A stretch of 64,000 nt of DNA from Aalborgiella sp963841045 (GCA_963841045.1 CAWJBD010000003.1:186001-250000), one strand, 5' to 3'; counted from the first letter of the stretch, positions 37,349-47,103 are shown. A program made the numbers and translations. Notes: generated from the letters alone by a model not told the origin.

Positions 37349-38264
37349 TCACTTGGCAGCAGCTGCTTTATTTGACATGCCCCAAATGTAGGATGTTAAA
37401 ACGTGAATTTGATCGGCAGTCAACAAAGTGTTTTGTGCAGGCATTTGATTGACTTTGCCTTTGTTGATTTGCTCAACAATGGCATTGGCACCGAAGCCAT
37501 GCAACCAAATGTTGTCAGTCAAGTTAGGTGCACCAACGGCTTGCATACCTTTGCCATCTGGTCCGTGGCAAGCGGCGCAAGTCACGAACTTTGATTTGCC
37601 CAATTCTGCTTTCACAGAATCATGTGGACTGCCAGACAGACTCAACACGTATTGCGCCAAGTTTTGCACATCTTCAGAAGTACCTACAGCAGCACCCATG
37701 GGAGGCATGTTGCCGATACGACCTTGTGTGATGGTTTCTTTGATTTTTTCAGGTGTGCCGCCGTGCAACCAATCGTTGTCGGTCAAATTTGGGAAGCCTT
37801 TGTTACCACGTGCATCAGAAGCATGGCATTGCGCACAATTGTTCATGAACAAACGCTCACCAATGGCCATGGCTTGTGGCATCTTTAGCTACATCTTCAG
37901 GTGGCATTGCAGCAAATTTGGCATACAAAGGTGCTGTTTCAGCATTGCCTTTGTCAACTTCAGATTTGTGTTGTCCTGCTGAAGTCCAGCCCAAGCTGCC
38001 CTTGTAGTTACCCAATCCAGGATACATAGCCAAATACACCGCAGCGAAAATGATGGTGATGACAAACATATACACCCACCAGCGTGGCAATGGGTTATTC
38101 ATCTCACGCAAATCGCCGTCCCATGTGTGACCAGTTGTGTTGTCGCTCGCTGTCATCGCTTTGGCTTTGCCACTGAACCATAACAGCAACACGCACGCCA
38201 ATATACTGACTATGGTGATACCGGCAACGTACAGATTCCAAAAGTTACTTGTAAAGTCGCTCAT
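37349..38264 (-). CDS. ccoP: Cytochrome cbb3 oxidase, dihaem subunit CcoP, one frameshift
   Basis: Membrane-anchored dihaem cytochrome c that feeds electrons to the catalytic subunit. The N-terminus has a membrane segment and HTWDGDLREMNNPLPRWWVYMF; then two haem motifs, CAQCH and CAACH, each with a downstream Met in GNMPPMG and NQMPAQ. A shift near 37875 separates the halves (PEDVAKDA..., then AMAIGERLFMNNCAQCH). Restored, it has about 304 residues, normal. It follows ccoQ in the usual order and is followed by a terminator. Confidence 0.92.
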
Positions 38265-38299
38265 TTTTATTCCTTTTAATATTTATCGTGCGCTAGAGA

Positions 38300-38437
38300 T
38301 CAATCTTGACCAAAGGGTAATCTGGCAGCTTCATCAAAATCAGCGCGATTTTTGCGCGAGTAAGCCCACGCAAAAATTCCAATGAATGTAATGAGTCCAA
38401 CCACAGTGGCGATTGAGCGCAGGGTGTTGATATCCAT
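38300..38437 (-). CDS. ccoQ: Cytochrome cbb3 oxidase small subunit CcoQ
   Basis: A 45-residue single-span protein: MDINTLRSIATVVGLITFIG then a hydrophobic end and AYSRKNRADFDEAARLPFGQD. That C-terminal pattern (Y/W-S-x-RNRA-F-EAA-LPF) is typical of CcoQ. The ATG at 38437 has AGGGAG upstream. It lies between ccoO and ccoP, the standard place. The frame is intact. Confidence 0.93.
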   Translation of the reverse strand: MDINTLRSIATVVGLITFIGIFAWAYSRKNRADFDEAARLPFGQD

Positions 38438-38459
38438 GATGTAACTCCCTTATTTGTTA

Positions 38460-39084
38460 TTACTTGATCGCATGTACCTAAAACTTGCAAGTACGCAATC
38501 ACAGCATCAATTTCCATCTTGCCTTTGATTTCTTCAGTCGACTTTGCAATTTCGTCATCTGTATAAGGCACGCCAACCGTGCGAAGCGCGCGCATGTGGG
38601 CTGGTATAGAAGCAGCATCAACCTCGTTTTTGAGCAACCAAGGGTAAGCTGGCATATTTGATTCTGGTACCAATTAACGTGGATTGTTCAGATGTTCACG
38701 TTGCCATTGGTCACTGTACTTGCCACCAACACGATGTAAATCAGGACCAGTGCGCTTGCTACCCCATTGGAAGGGATGGTCATAGACAAACTCACCTGCC
38801 ACTGAATAAGGACCGTAACGCAATGTTTCCGCACGGAATGGGCGAATCATTTGCGAATGGCAGTTGTAGCAACCTTCGCGTGTGTAAATGTCGCGTCCAG
38901 CCAGCTGCAGCGCTGTGTATGGCTTCAAACCTTTCACAGGCTCTGTCGTTGATTTTTGGAAAAACAGAGGAACAATTTCCACCAAACCGCCGAACAACAG
39001 TACCACCAAGATCAAAATGATCATCAGGGTGTTGTTGGTTTCAATGCGCTCGTGCGATACCTTGCTGTTGTGATTATTTGACAT
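38460..39084 (-). CDS. ccoO: Cytochrome cbb3 oxidase, monohaem subunit CcoO, disrupted
   Basis: Membrane-anchored cytochrome c subunit. N-terminal membrane segment, then AGRDIYTREGCYNCHSQMIRPF (haem CYNCH) and DLHRVGGKYSDQWQREHLNNPR. Here an in-frame TAA (38674-38676) stands where Asp is expected; the same frame resumes with LVPESNMPAYPWL. At the end, an extra base near 38475 is needed to read YLQVLGTAIK and stop at 38460. Both are in a region of many errors. The restored product is about 207 residues, normal. Confidence 0.88.
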
Positions 39085-39105
39085 GATAAGTATCCTTTAT
39101 TATTC

Positions 39106-40548
39106 TTAAGCGTGTGCAACAGTTGTATTTGCAACAATGGTGACCGGTGCCACACGACCGTTGAACGCTGTTTTCAAGGTATTCCAGAGCATGATGCACA
39201 TGCCAGTTAAGTACAAAGTACCACCCAATAAGCGCAAGACATAGAACGGGAAGGTGGCTTTAACCGACTCAACGAATGTATAAGTCAAAGTGCCATCTGC
39301 GTTCACAGCGCGCCACATCAAACCTTGCATCACACCGGCAATCCACATGGCAGCGATGTAAATCACGATGCCAATGGTGGCCATCCAGAAATGGATTTCA
39401 ATGGCTTTCACACTGTACATTTTGGTTTGACCAAACAAACGTGGAATCAAGTAGTACATAGAGCCCATGGATGACCAAGCCAACCCAGCCCAAAGCACCT
39501 GAGTGCACATGACCAACGGTCCAGTCTGTGTAGTGTGACAATGCATTCACAGTTTTGATTGACATCATTGGACCTTCGAAGGTAGACATACCATAGAAAG
39601 ACAATGAAACGATCAAGAAGCGCAGAATAGGATCATCACGCAGTTTGTGCCATGCGCCAGACAAAGTCATGATACCGTTGATCATGCCGCCCCAGCTGGG
39701 TGCCAACAAGATTAAAGAGAACACCATACCGACGGATTGTGTCCAATCTGGCAAGGCGGTGTAGTGCAAGTGATGTGGACCCGCCCACATGTAAGTGAAA
39801 ATCAAAGCCCAAAAGTGGACGATTGACAAACGGTATGAATAAACAGGACGATCAGCTTGTTTTGGAATGAAGTAGTACATCATGCCCAAGAAGCCGCAGT
39901 CAAGAAAAAGCCCACCGCATTGTGACCGTACCACCATTGCACCATGGCGTCTTGTACACCCGCATACGCTGAGTAAGACTTCATGTAATCGGCTGGAATG
40001 GCAGCGCTGTTAACCAAATGCAACAGAGCTACGGCAAAATGAATGCACCGAAGAACCAGTTGGCAACATATATATGCTTTACTTTACGAGTACCAACAGT
40101 GCCAAAGAAAACAACAGCATAGGAGACCCAGACCAAAGTGATCAGATATCAATTGGCCATTCCAATTCAGCGTATTCTTTACCTTGGGTGTAACCCAATG
40201 GCAAAAACAACGGCCGCCACAATGACCACCTGCCAACCCCAGAAAGTGAAAGCAGCTAACTTGTCACTGAAGAGTCGAACATGACAGGTGCGTTGCACAA
40301 CGTAGTAGGAAGCCGTTGCAAACAAAGCCAGCCACCAAAGGCGAAAATCACTGCATTGGTGTGCAAGTGGACGTAAACGACCATAGGTGAGCCATGGTAT
40401 GCCCAAATTGAGCTCAGGCCACGTCAGTTGAGCAGCGATGATCACGCCCACCAACATACCCACTGACACCATATACCACCGTCATGATGGCAAACTGCCT
40501 GACAACTTTATCGTTGTAGGTCGTTGCTTGTGTATTTGAAAATACCAT
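39106..40548 (-). CDS. ccoN: Cytochrome cbb3 oxidase catalytic subunit CcoN, at least seven frameshifts
   Basis: The copper/haem subunit that reduces oxygen. ATG at 40548 after AGAGGTG. I can follow the protein through different frames: RQFAIMTVVYG, GVIIAAQLTWPELN, VVQRTCHVRLFSDKLAAFTFWGWQ, HIYVANWFFGAFIL, GVQDAMVQWWYGHNAVGFF, then a long stretch PVYSYRLSIVHFWALIF through HYTDWTVGHVHSGALGWVG, and MYYLIPRLFGQTKM to the end. Shifts fall near 40462, 40375, 40345, 40210, 40150, 40045, 39895 and 39475. Substitutions are few, so this is a real gene with poor sequence. A perfect FNR site is upstream. Confidence 0.9.
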
Positions 40549-40609
40549 TTTCACCTCTTGTTTTTGTTAATCTCGCACAGATTATCTAAGGGCTAACCCC
40601 TAAGATGAC

Positions 40610-40623
40610 TTGATTTACATCAA
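40610..40623 (-). promoter_or_regulatory. FNR operator upstream of ccoN
   Basis: TTGAT-TTAC-ATCAA is a perfect FNR/Anr consensus palindrome. Centred at 40616.5 it would put the start of transcription near 40575, with TAGATAAT (40588-40581) in the -10 place, a standard class II arrangement. It overlaps no coding sequence, lying between ccoS and ccoN. Confidence 0.85.
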
Positions 40624-40638
40624 TGGCGACATGAATTC

Positions 40639-40809
40639 TTAGGAATCCTTCAGAATTCGGGTTCCCTCGGCTTCAATATCATCAAACTGACCTTTGTTGA
40701 TAGCCCACCAAATACCCGCCAAGATAAGAAACACCAGAACCACTGACAGTGGCGACAAGTACAGTATGTCCAAGAATTTTCCGTTACGCCACCTAAGCAA
40801 GTTCTTCAT
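40639..40809 (-). CDS. ccoS: cbb3 oxidase assembly protein CcoS
   Basis: A 56-residue single-span protein: MKNLLRWRNGKFLDILYLSP, hydrophobic LSVVLVFLILAGIWWAI, then NKGQFDDIEAEGTRIL. The W-A-xxxGQFDDxEGxxxRIL end is diagnostic of CcoS. Its ATG lies one base after the ccoI stop, so it is translated with ccoI. The frame is intact. Confidence 0.93.
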   Translation of the reverse strand: MKNLLRWRNGKFLDILYLSPLSVVLVFLILAGIWWAINKGQFDDIEAEGTRILKDS

Positions 40810-40810
40810 T

Positions 40811-43207
40811 TCACCGATTGAGTGTGACGTCGATTGTACTGATGGGTGTATTCACTGCAGATAGCCGCAAAGCATTAAGCACCACAAATAGCGAGCTGAA
40901 CGCCATTCCCAAACCCGCCAACCAAGCTGGCAACCAGCCAAATACAGCCAGTGGCACACAAATGGCGTTGTAAATGGCTGCCCACCATAAGTTTTGCTTC
41001 ACGATTTTCAAAGTTCGCTTTGCCAAAACGGCAGCTTGTGCGACAACTGCCAATTTGCCGCCTAAAACAACAAAATCGGACTGTGCTTGTGCCAATGGTA
41101 CAGCCTGACCAAACGCAAAGGACACATGGGCACCTGCCAGCATCGGCCCATCATTTAAACCATCACCCACAACAGCAACATTGCGCCCTGCTGATTTTTG
41201 CTGCTGTAAGAACGCCAATTTATCTTGCGGCGTGCAGCCACCTTGGTAATCGTTGATGCCCACTTGCTGCGCCACACGTGCGGCTGCTTGTTCGCTATCG
41301 CCTGACAAAAGATGGACAGTCATGCCTGCCAATTGCAAAGCTTTGATTGTTTTTTGTGCATCTTCACGCACATCCTCAATCAAATCAAAGGTAGCCAACC
41401 AACCTTGGTCATCGGCCAAATAAGCTTGCACTTGATTTGACGATGTGCGCTCGCTTTGAGCGATATTGCAAAATGTTGCTGAACCCAAGCGCAAAGAAAC
41501 GGATTGTCCTTGCACAATGCCCATTGCTTTGACACCACCCCCTGCTACTTCTGTGACATCTTTTAATATTAGATTGGATTCAATGTTGTTTTGAGCGGCC
41601 GCAACCAATGCTTTGGATACGGGATGCAAGGAGTTCTGCGCCAAGGTAGAAGCCCATGCGAGTACTTGCGCTTGCGAAGCACCTGTGCGCACTGTGGTGT
41701 GAGACAACACCATGGCGTCTCGCGTCAAAGTACCCGTTTTGTCAAACACCACTGTGTCAACTTTTGCCAGTGCTTCAAAAGAGCTTAAGTTGCGCACCAT
41801 CACACCTTGCTTGGCCAAAGCCCCTGCTGCCGCCAACATCGCAGCCGGTGTTGCCAAGGACAAAGCGCAGGGGCAAGTCACAATCAGCACCGAGGCAGCC
41901 ACCATCAGGGCATGGCCAGGGTCATGCCGCCACCAATACGCGCCTGCCAAAATGGCTGCAAAAAGTACAGCAATCAAAAACGGTTTGGCAATTCGGTCAG
42001 CGAGTTTGGCTATGGGTGGTTTAGACGTTGATGCACTTTGCATCAGAGCCACAATTTGTGCATAACGTGTTTGATTACCGATATGGTCAATCCGCATGTC
42101 AATGACGCTAGACAGGTTGTGGCTGCCAGCGATGATTGCAGATCCCACACTTCTGTGAACCGGGTGTGATTCGCCCGTCAGCAATGCCTCATCAAGCAGC
42201 GTATCGCCTTTGAGTACAGTGCCATCGGCAGGCACCGTATCGCCAGGCAAAATACGAATCACATCATTGAGCTGCAAACGACGCACGGGAACCTGCTCCA
42301 TTGTGCCATCTGCCTTCACACGGGAGACTTGGTCAGGCATCCTGTTCATCAAAGCTTCCAATGCGCCTGCTGTGCGGTCGCGCAGACGGTGCTCCAACCA
42401 ACGTCCAGCCAGCAAGAAAAACACAAACATGGTGAGCGAATCAAAATACACTTCTTTGCCGAAGATGCCCTGTGGATCAAACGTGCCCAAAGTGCTCACC
42501 ACAAAAGTGATCACCATGCCAATCGCCACAGGCAAGTCCATGCTGACACGGCGTTGTGCAATGTCTTTGAGTGCATTTTTAAAGAATGGGCCACATGAAA
42601 AAATGAGCACAGGCAATGTCAACACCCACGATGCCCAGCGCAACAAATTCAACATTTCTTGCGTCATGTCACCCGGTAATGCGTTGTAGGTAGGGTAGGC
42701 GTACATCATGACTTGCATCATGCACAGCCCTGCCACTGACAATTGCCACAGCGATTGACGCCCTTCAGCGAGCCGGCGTTCGCGGGCAAAGATATCGTTG
42801 GCTGGCACAGCCTTGTAGCCCACAGCTTGGACCGCCTGCATCCAATCAGATGGCTTAACTGCCTTTTCTGACCAAATCACACGCGCTCTGTGGCTGCCTG
42901 CGCTGACATTGGCTTGAAGTACGCCCGGCACAGCGTTGAGTGCTTCCTCAATCGTCAGAGAACATGCCGCGCAATGCATGCCATCGATTTGGATATTGGA
43001 TTCCCAGCAACCATCTTGCTTGGTATAGGGACGGCTGAAAGCGCTCCATTCGTCTGATTCGTCCAGTACCTTGAGATCAGTTTGTTTGTTCGCATTGCCG
43101 ATGTCTGCAGTGCTACGTGCACGCGCCATAGGAGCACCCATACCCTGCAACATATCGCTGAGGGTAACGGGACGACTCACTGGTTTTTCTAGACTGGCGT
43201 TTGGCAT
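40811..43207 (-). CDS. ccoI: Copper-translocating P-type ATPase CcoI/FixI
   Basis: Supplies copper for the cbb3 oxidase. Order: HMA domain with DGMHCAACSLTIEEAL, membrane helices, TGESHPVHR (actuator), VTCPCALSLATPAA (CPC ion motif), VFDKTGTLTRD (phosphorylated Asp) and VVGDGLNDGPMLAGA (hinge). Length 798, intact. Contains a second short N-terminal region (residues 1-50) before the HMA domain without metal motif. It precedes ccoS in an operon that is separate from ccoN. Confidence 0.95.
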   Translation of the reverse strand: MPNASLEKPVSRPVTLSDMLQGMGAPMARARSTADIGNANKQTDLKVLDESDEWSAFSRPYTKQDGCWESNIQIDGMHCAACSLTIEEALNAVPGVLQANVSAGSHRARVIWSEKAVKPSDWMQAVQAVGYKAVPANDIFARERRLAEGRQSLWQLSVAGLCMMQVMMYAYPTYNALPGDMTQEMLNLLRWASWVLTLPVLIFSCGPFFKNALKDIAQRRVSMDLPVAIGMVITFVVSTLGTFDPQGIFGKEVYFDSLTMFVFFLLAGRWLEHRLRDRTAGALEALMNRMPDQVSRVKADGTMEQVPVRRLQLNDVIRILPGDTVPADGTVLKGDTLLDEALLTGESHPVHRSVGSAIIAGSHNLSSVIDMRIDHIGNQTRYAQIVALMQSASTSKPPIAKLADRIAKPFLIAVLFAAILAGAYWWRHDPGHALMVAASVLIVTCPCALSLATPAAMLAAAGALAKQGVMVRNLSSFEALAKVDTVVFDKTGTLTRDAMVLSHTTVRTGASQAQVLAWASTLAQNSLHPVSKALVAAAQNNIESNLILKDVTEVAGGGVKAMGIVQGQSVSLRLGSATFCNIAQSERTSSNQVQAYLADDQGWLATFDLIEDVREDAQKTIKALQLAGMTVHLLSGDSEQAAARVAQQVGINDYQGGCTPQDKLAFLQQQKSAGRNVAVVGDGLNDGPMLAGAHVSFAFGQAVPLAQAQSDFVVLGGKLAVVAQAAVLAKRTLKIVKQNLWWAAIYNAICVPLAVFGWLPAWLAGLGMAFSSLFVVLNALRLSAVNTPISTIDVTLNR

Positions 43208-43313
43208 AGCCCTCTAGGATACCTGAAAGCGTCAAGCCTTGTGATGACAAATATCAAAGAGAGTCGAATACACGTGATTGTCCAATGGTGTATGCACCCA
43301 GTTCAAGCAAAAA

Positions 43314-43376
43314 TATATGAAAAATCAGCCTGTAGCCGGCGTATTTATTGCCTATGTTGCTATTATATTTATAGCA
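43314..43376 (-). repeat. Interspersed repeat, copy 8 (intergenic)
   Basis: The best consensus-like copy: TGCTATAAATATAATAGCA arm, ACATAGGCAATAAATACGCC, GGCTACAGGCTGATTTTTC tail. TAG at the diagnostic position. It lies between the ccoI start and the stop of the nitroreductase gene. Confidence 0.93.
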
Positions 43377-43388
43377 AATGAATCAATT

Positions 43389-44027
43389 TTACGCAACGTT
43401 AATCACAAACGTTTCACTGGATCGACGCACCTTGGCTTGCTTCAGCAACCAATCATTGGCCTCATCACGATAGCCTAAGGGCATGATGGCGACACTTTTC
43501 AGACCTTTGGCTTTTAAGTTCAAAATTTCATCAACCGCATCAGGATCAAACCCTTCCATGGGTGTGCTGTCCACTTTTTCTTCAGCAGCTGCCACCAAAG
43601 CCACGCCCAAGCCCAAAAACGCTTGGCGTGCTGCATGTTCAAAATTCGCTTGGCTATCGCGCTGACCAAAATTTTTGATGAGTGATTGACGGTAGTTTTC
43701 CCATGCTTCGTCACCACCACCACGTGTTTCGATAGCCAAATCAAAAAAATGGTTGATGCGCGCAGGTGTGTAGTTATCCCATGCCGCAAACACCAAGAGA
43801 TGCGAACCGTCTGTGATTTGCGATTGCCCTTTGCCAGCCACTTTGAGTTTTTCTAAAACGGCTTTGTTGCTGACCACTATCACTTGGTAGGGTTGTAAAC
43901 CATTGGCACTGGGGCTTAGGCGTACAGCCTCAACGATGCGCGCCACTTTGTTCTCTGGAACAGACTTGGCAGGGTTCATTTTTTTGGTGGCATAACGCCA
44001 TTGCAAATTGCTGATTAAATCAGTCAT
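43389..44027 (-). CDS. NAD(P)H nitroreductase (NfsB-like)
   Basis: FMN-dependent nitroreductase family protein of about 212 residues. RYATKKMNPAKSVPENKVARIVEAVRLSPSANGLQPYQVIVVSN is the typical FMN-binding start, and the C-terminus has KSVAIMPLGYRDEANDWL. I chose the ATG at 44027 (MTDLISNLQWRYATKK); the frame extends to 44096 without similarity. Family members reduce nitroaromatics or quinones; native substrate unknown. Confidence 0.92.
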   Translation of the reverse strand: MTDLISNLQWRYATKKMNPAKSVPENKVARIVEAVRLSPSANGLQPYQVIVVSNKAVLEKLKVAGKGQSQITDGSHLLVFAAWDNYTPARINHFFDLAIETRGGGDEAWENYRQSLIKNFGQRDSQANFEHAARQAFLGLGVALVAAAEEKVDSTPMEGFDPDAVDEILNLKAKGLKSVAIMPLGYRDEANDWLLKQAKVRRSSETFVINVA

Positions 44028-44119
44028 GGAATAACTTTCAGGGAATAGAAGAGATGAAGCGACAAACCAGTTTTCTAACTTGAAGCAGTTTGGCACAAGA
44101 CTATATGATAGTTTAAGCC

Positions 44120-44527
44120 CTATTCCCCTGTGATATGCCCGACTTTTGAGCGCAGAGCTTTGACATCTGAACGCTGCCCTTTGCTGTCCAATCGCTTCAA
44201 TTTGGCAGCTTTACTGGGTTTGGTGGGTTTGCGGATTTTGGGGGCAAATTCGACGGTTGCCAGCAATTCATGCAAGCGCATCATGGCATCCAATCGGTTC
44301 ATTTCTTGTGTGCGGTGCTGCTGTGCTTTGATGATGACTTCACCTGCTTTGGTGATGCGCTTGTCGTTCAAAGCCAGTAATCTGCTTTTGACATCGTCAG
44401 GCAATGACGATGCAGCTATGTCAAAACGCAAATGAATGGCGCTGGAAACTTTGTTGACATTTTGCCCACCCGCGCCTTGCGCACGAATGGCACTCAAGCT
44501 GACTTCAGATTCTTGAATGGTGAGCAA
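44120..44527 (-). CDS. arfB: Alternative ribosome-rescue factor ArfB (YaeJ)
   Basis: Releases stalled ribosomes using a GGQ motif, seen in IRAQGAGGQNVNKVSSAIHLRF. The C-terminal tail is basic and ends with KALRSKVGHITGE; such Lys/Arg tails enter the mRNA channel. Length 135. Only TTG (44527) or ATT (44530) is available as start; no ATG is in frame. The usual N-terminus of the family is a few residues longer, so a small error near the start is possible. Confidence 0.9.
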   Translation of the reverse strand: MLTIQESEVSLSAIRAQGAGGQNVNKVSSAIHLRFDIAASSLPDDVKSRLLALNDKRITKAGEVIIKAQQHRTQEMNRLDAMMRLHELLATVEFAPKIRKPTKPSKAAKLKRLDSKGQRSDVKALRSKVGHITGE

Positions 44528-44570
44528 AATGGTTAATCAAGTGGCGTTTAAATCCAAGCACAAAGTGTGG

Positions 44571-45460
44571 TTACAGCGCATTCAAAGCTGCTTGTGCCAA
44601 ACTTCTGCCCATGGCCGCGGAAGGATGAAGATTATCCCAATAGACATAACTATCGGGGTTGGCACAAACCGCCGCACCTTCCACATAGCATGCATCGGTG
44701 GTGTTGCTGAAACCTACCGCATTTTTAACGGTCGATTTGAAATCAGCAATTTTGACGCTGGCGTCAGAATGTGCGTTTCTAAAACTGTTAAGTTCGTTAT
44801 CCAAGGCTGCGCCGAATTGATTCGACAAATCGGAGATACTTGCCGCCGAAGTCGAGTTACGCCCTTTGGGTGTATCGCCCACATTCGGTATATTGCTGAC
44901 CAAAAATTTGCGCGCGCCAGCGTTGTACAGTTTATCCATCAAGCGCCGAATGTCTGCCGGTGCATCGGCTGAGATGGCGCTGTGTGACAAGCCGTTGTTC
45001 ACTACGGCAAAAATATTGTTTCCCACTGCTGTGGTGTCCACCACATACAGGGCGCTGGCATCGGCTTTGTTGTTGACCAGTCCTAGGTACACCGAAACCT
45101 GCTCGCACATGTCCAAGGGGTGCACGCTGCTGCCAGTGATGCCACAGGTACGCGCACCACCCACCGCATAATTGCTGCCACCTTTGATAAAAGGTTTGAC
45201 CGTGTTGCCAAGATCAGCCGCCACTAAATCAATCCATAGCAAGCCGTTTGATGCGCGGTCAGGATAATACGGCGCACCTGGGTGCAAACCCGGCACAACG
45301 GTGGTGGCATTGCCTTGTCTGACAAACTGGCACCAAAAACGATGAGTTGAGAGAAATTGGATGTGCTGCTTCTGTCACTGCCGGAACAGCCCGCAACAGT
45401 TGCAAAAACAAGCGCCAACAATGGCAGTGTGAAAAGTCGCTTGATGAAAATGGCATTCAT
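44571..45460 (-). CDS. SGNH/GDSL hydrolase lipoprotein, one frameshift
   Basis: Secreted esterase-like protein. The N-terminus is a lipoprotein signal, LLALVFATVAGCSGSD. Block I is LIVFGASLSDKG (catalytic Ser), which is followed after a missing base near 45305 by NATTVVPGLHPGAPYYPDRASNG. The C-terminal block V is WDNLHPSAAMGRSLA (catalytic Asp and His). GSNYAVGGA carries the Gly of block II, and block III may be AVVNNGLS. Restored length about 295. The substrate is unknown. It follows the RluA-type gene by 75 bases. Confidence 0.85.
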
Positions 45461-45487
45461 GGTATATCCCTTGTAAACTTTTTTGAC

Positions 45488-45509
45488 TGAACTTTCAATA
45501 GAAAGTTCA
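45488..45509. repeat. Short perfect hairpin upstream of the GDSL gene
   Basis: TGAACTTTC-AATA-GAAAGTTCA: a nine-base perfect stem. It lies in the 75-base space between the RluA-type gene and the lipoprotein gene. No T run follows on the minus strand, so it may be an operator or mRNA structure rather than a terminator. Confidence 0.5.
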
Positions 45510-45535
45510 TCATATTCATATGAAGTCCATCTTAA

Positions 45536-46252
45536 CTAAACGGTGCTTACAAACGGGTCAGATAAACGCCAATCCATGTGTAGTCCTGTGACAGGGTGCA
45601 CCAAGCTCAACCGGCTGGCATGCAACATCAAGCGCGGTGATTTGGCTTGCACTTGCTTGCTTGCATACAAGTGATCACCCAAGATCGAGTGCCCAATCGC
45701 CTGCAAATGCAAACGCAGTTGGTGGGTTCTGCCAGTCACGGGAGCCAGTTCTAAGTGCGTGCAATCCATCGCTTTGTCGTGTTTGATCACGCGGTAGTGG
45801 GTTTGGCTGGGCTTGCCATCGTGCTTGTCAATTTTCATCAATGGGCGATTCACCCAATCGGTGGCAATGGGTAAATCGATCAGTCGCCAACTTTGTACAT
45901 CTTCGGCATCGGCATCAGAGTTGTCGCTTGCGACAATGCCATCGACTACCGCAACATAGCGTTTGTGGACCTCGCGGTTGGCAAATGCGATGCTCAAGGT
46001 GCGGTGTATTTCAGCATTGCGCGCCATCAAAAGCAAGCCCGATGTCGACATGTCCAATCGGTGCACGGTTAATGCTTCAGGGTAAACCTGTTGCACGCGG
46101 GTTCGCAAGCAGTCTGCTTTTTCTGGACCTTTACCAGGCACTGACAAAAGACCGGATGGTTTGTTGAACAGCAAAAGGACTTTGTCTTCATACACCAGGT
46201 CAAAAGGTGGTGCATCATTGACGTGGCTTGCACCCGACTGAGATTCGTTCAT
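45536..46252 (-). CDS. RluA family pseudouridine synthase
   Basis: Converts uridine to pseudouridine in rRNA or tRNA. VLLLFNKPSGLLSVPG and VHRLDMSTSGLLLMARNAEIHRTLS hold the catalytic Asp. There is no S4 domain, which fits the RluA type more than RluC or RluD. Length 238. The ATG directly follows the trmB stop, so the two are co-transcribed. Confidence 0.9.
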   Translation of the reverse strand: MNESQSGASHVNDAPPFDLVYEDKVLLLFNKPSGLLSVPGKGPEKADCLRTRVQQVYPEALTVHRLDMSTSGLLLMARNAEIHRTLSIAFANREVHKRYVAVVDGIVASDNSDADAEDVQSWRLIDLPIATDWVNRPLMKIDKHDGKPSQTHYRVIKHDKAMDCTHLELAPVTGRTHQLRLHLQAIGHSILGDHLYASKQVQAKSPRLMLHASRLSLVHPVTGLHMDWRLSDPFVSTV

Positions 46253-47057
46253 TTAAACGCGTTCAAAAACAATATCCCATACACCATGCCCCAGCTTGAT
46301 GCCACGGTTTTCAAATTTGGTGAGTGGCCGGTAATGTGGCTTTTTGGAATAGCCAGCCAAATCAGCATCCAAAACAGGATCGGCGCGGTTTTTTAGCAGC
46401 GGCTCTTGGCTCAGCACTTCTAAAATTTGCTCGGCATAGGGTTGCCAGTCGGTCGCGCAGTGGATATAACCTCCAACTTTCAAACGTGCAGCCAATTTGG
46501 CAATCAAAGGTTGCTGAATCAATCGGCGTTTGTTGTGGCGCTTTTTGTGCCACGGGTCTGGAAAGAAAATATGCACGCCGTCCAAACTGTTCAAAGGCAA
46601 CATGTTGTCAATCACCTCAACGGCATCGTGCGAGATGATGCGAATGTTGTCAACTGGGCGCTCTGTCTCCAAGCTCTCACCAATGCGTTTGAGCAATGCA
46701 CCCACGCCAGGTTGGTGTACTTCGCAGGCAATGAAACGTGTATGCGGCAACAAAGCGGCAATGTGCGCTGTGGCTTCGCCCATACCAAAGCCAATCTCGA
46801 ATATGACTGGATTTGCACCGTTGGCGTCAGGAATATGGTCTTTTTGAGCTGTAGATGGCGTATTTAATTGCCTGAGGTGCTATATTATTTATAGCATCTA
46901 TCAAATTAGCTTTTGCATCATAAGCCAACAGAAATCGTTCGCCCAAATCTTCGAAAGCTTTGCTCTGCCCGGTTGTGATGCGGCCTGCACGGCGCACAAA
47001 ACTTTTGATGGTTTTAAGGTGTTTGGGGGGATTAAGGGGTAATTCAGTGTCGTTCAC
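46253..47057 (-). CDS. trmB: tRNA (guanine-N7)-methyltransferase TrmB, one frameshift within an in-frame repeat
   Basis: Methylates G46 of tRNAs with SAM. N-terminus: KTIKSFVRRAGRITTGQSKAFEDLGERF; then repeat copy 9, read sense as DAINNIAPQAIN...; then VIFEIGFGMGEATAHIAALL (SAM motif I) and FFPDPWHKKRHNKRRL. In this sequence the repeat has AATTAAAT where others have AATAAAT; dropping that extra T makes the frame continuous (QAINTPSTAQKDHIPDANGANP). The repeat lies between the first helix and the Rossmann fold. Start is uncertain; I use GTG 47057. Probable full length about 268. Confidence 0.9.
46836..46896 (-). repeat. Interspersed repeat, copy 9 (inside trmB, sense)
   Basis: TGCTATAAATAATATAGCA arm, CCTCAGGCAATTAAATACGCC with one extra T, ATCTACAGCTCAAAAAG. 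It carries CAG at the diagnostic position. Encodes AINNIAPQAIN in trmB. Confidence 0.9.
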
Positions 47058-47103
47058 GGGTGCTATTGTAAAGCTCGCAAAGCCAGGTACAGCCAAGTAA
47101 AGC

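Noticed and set aside
39106..40548. ccoN as a true pseudogene.
   Set aside because: Amino acid substitutions are few and key stretches are intact; only indels interrupt it. Not excluded, but error is the simpler reading.
43244..43257. A possible FNR half-site before ccoI (ATGAC-AAAT-ATCAA).
   Set aside because: Only one half matches the consensus, and the spacing to the ccoI ATG would leave almost no leader.
45488..45509. Terminator for the RluA-type gene.
   Set aside because: The stem is good but no T run follows on the minus strand; kept only as a hairpin.
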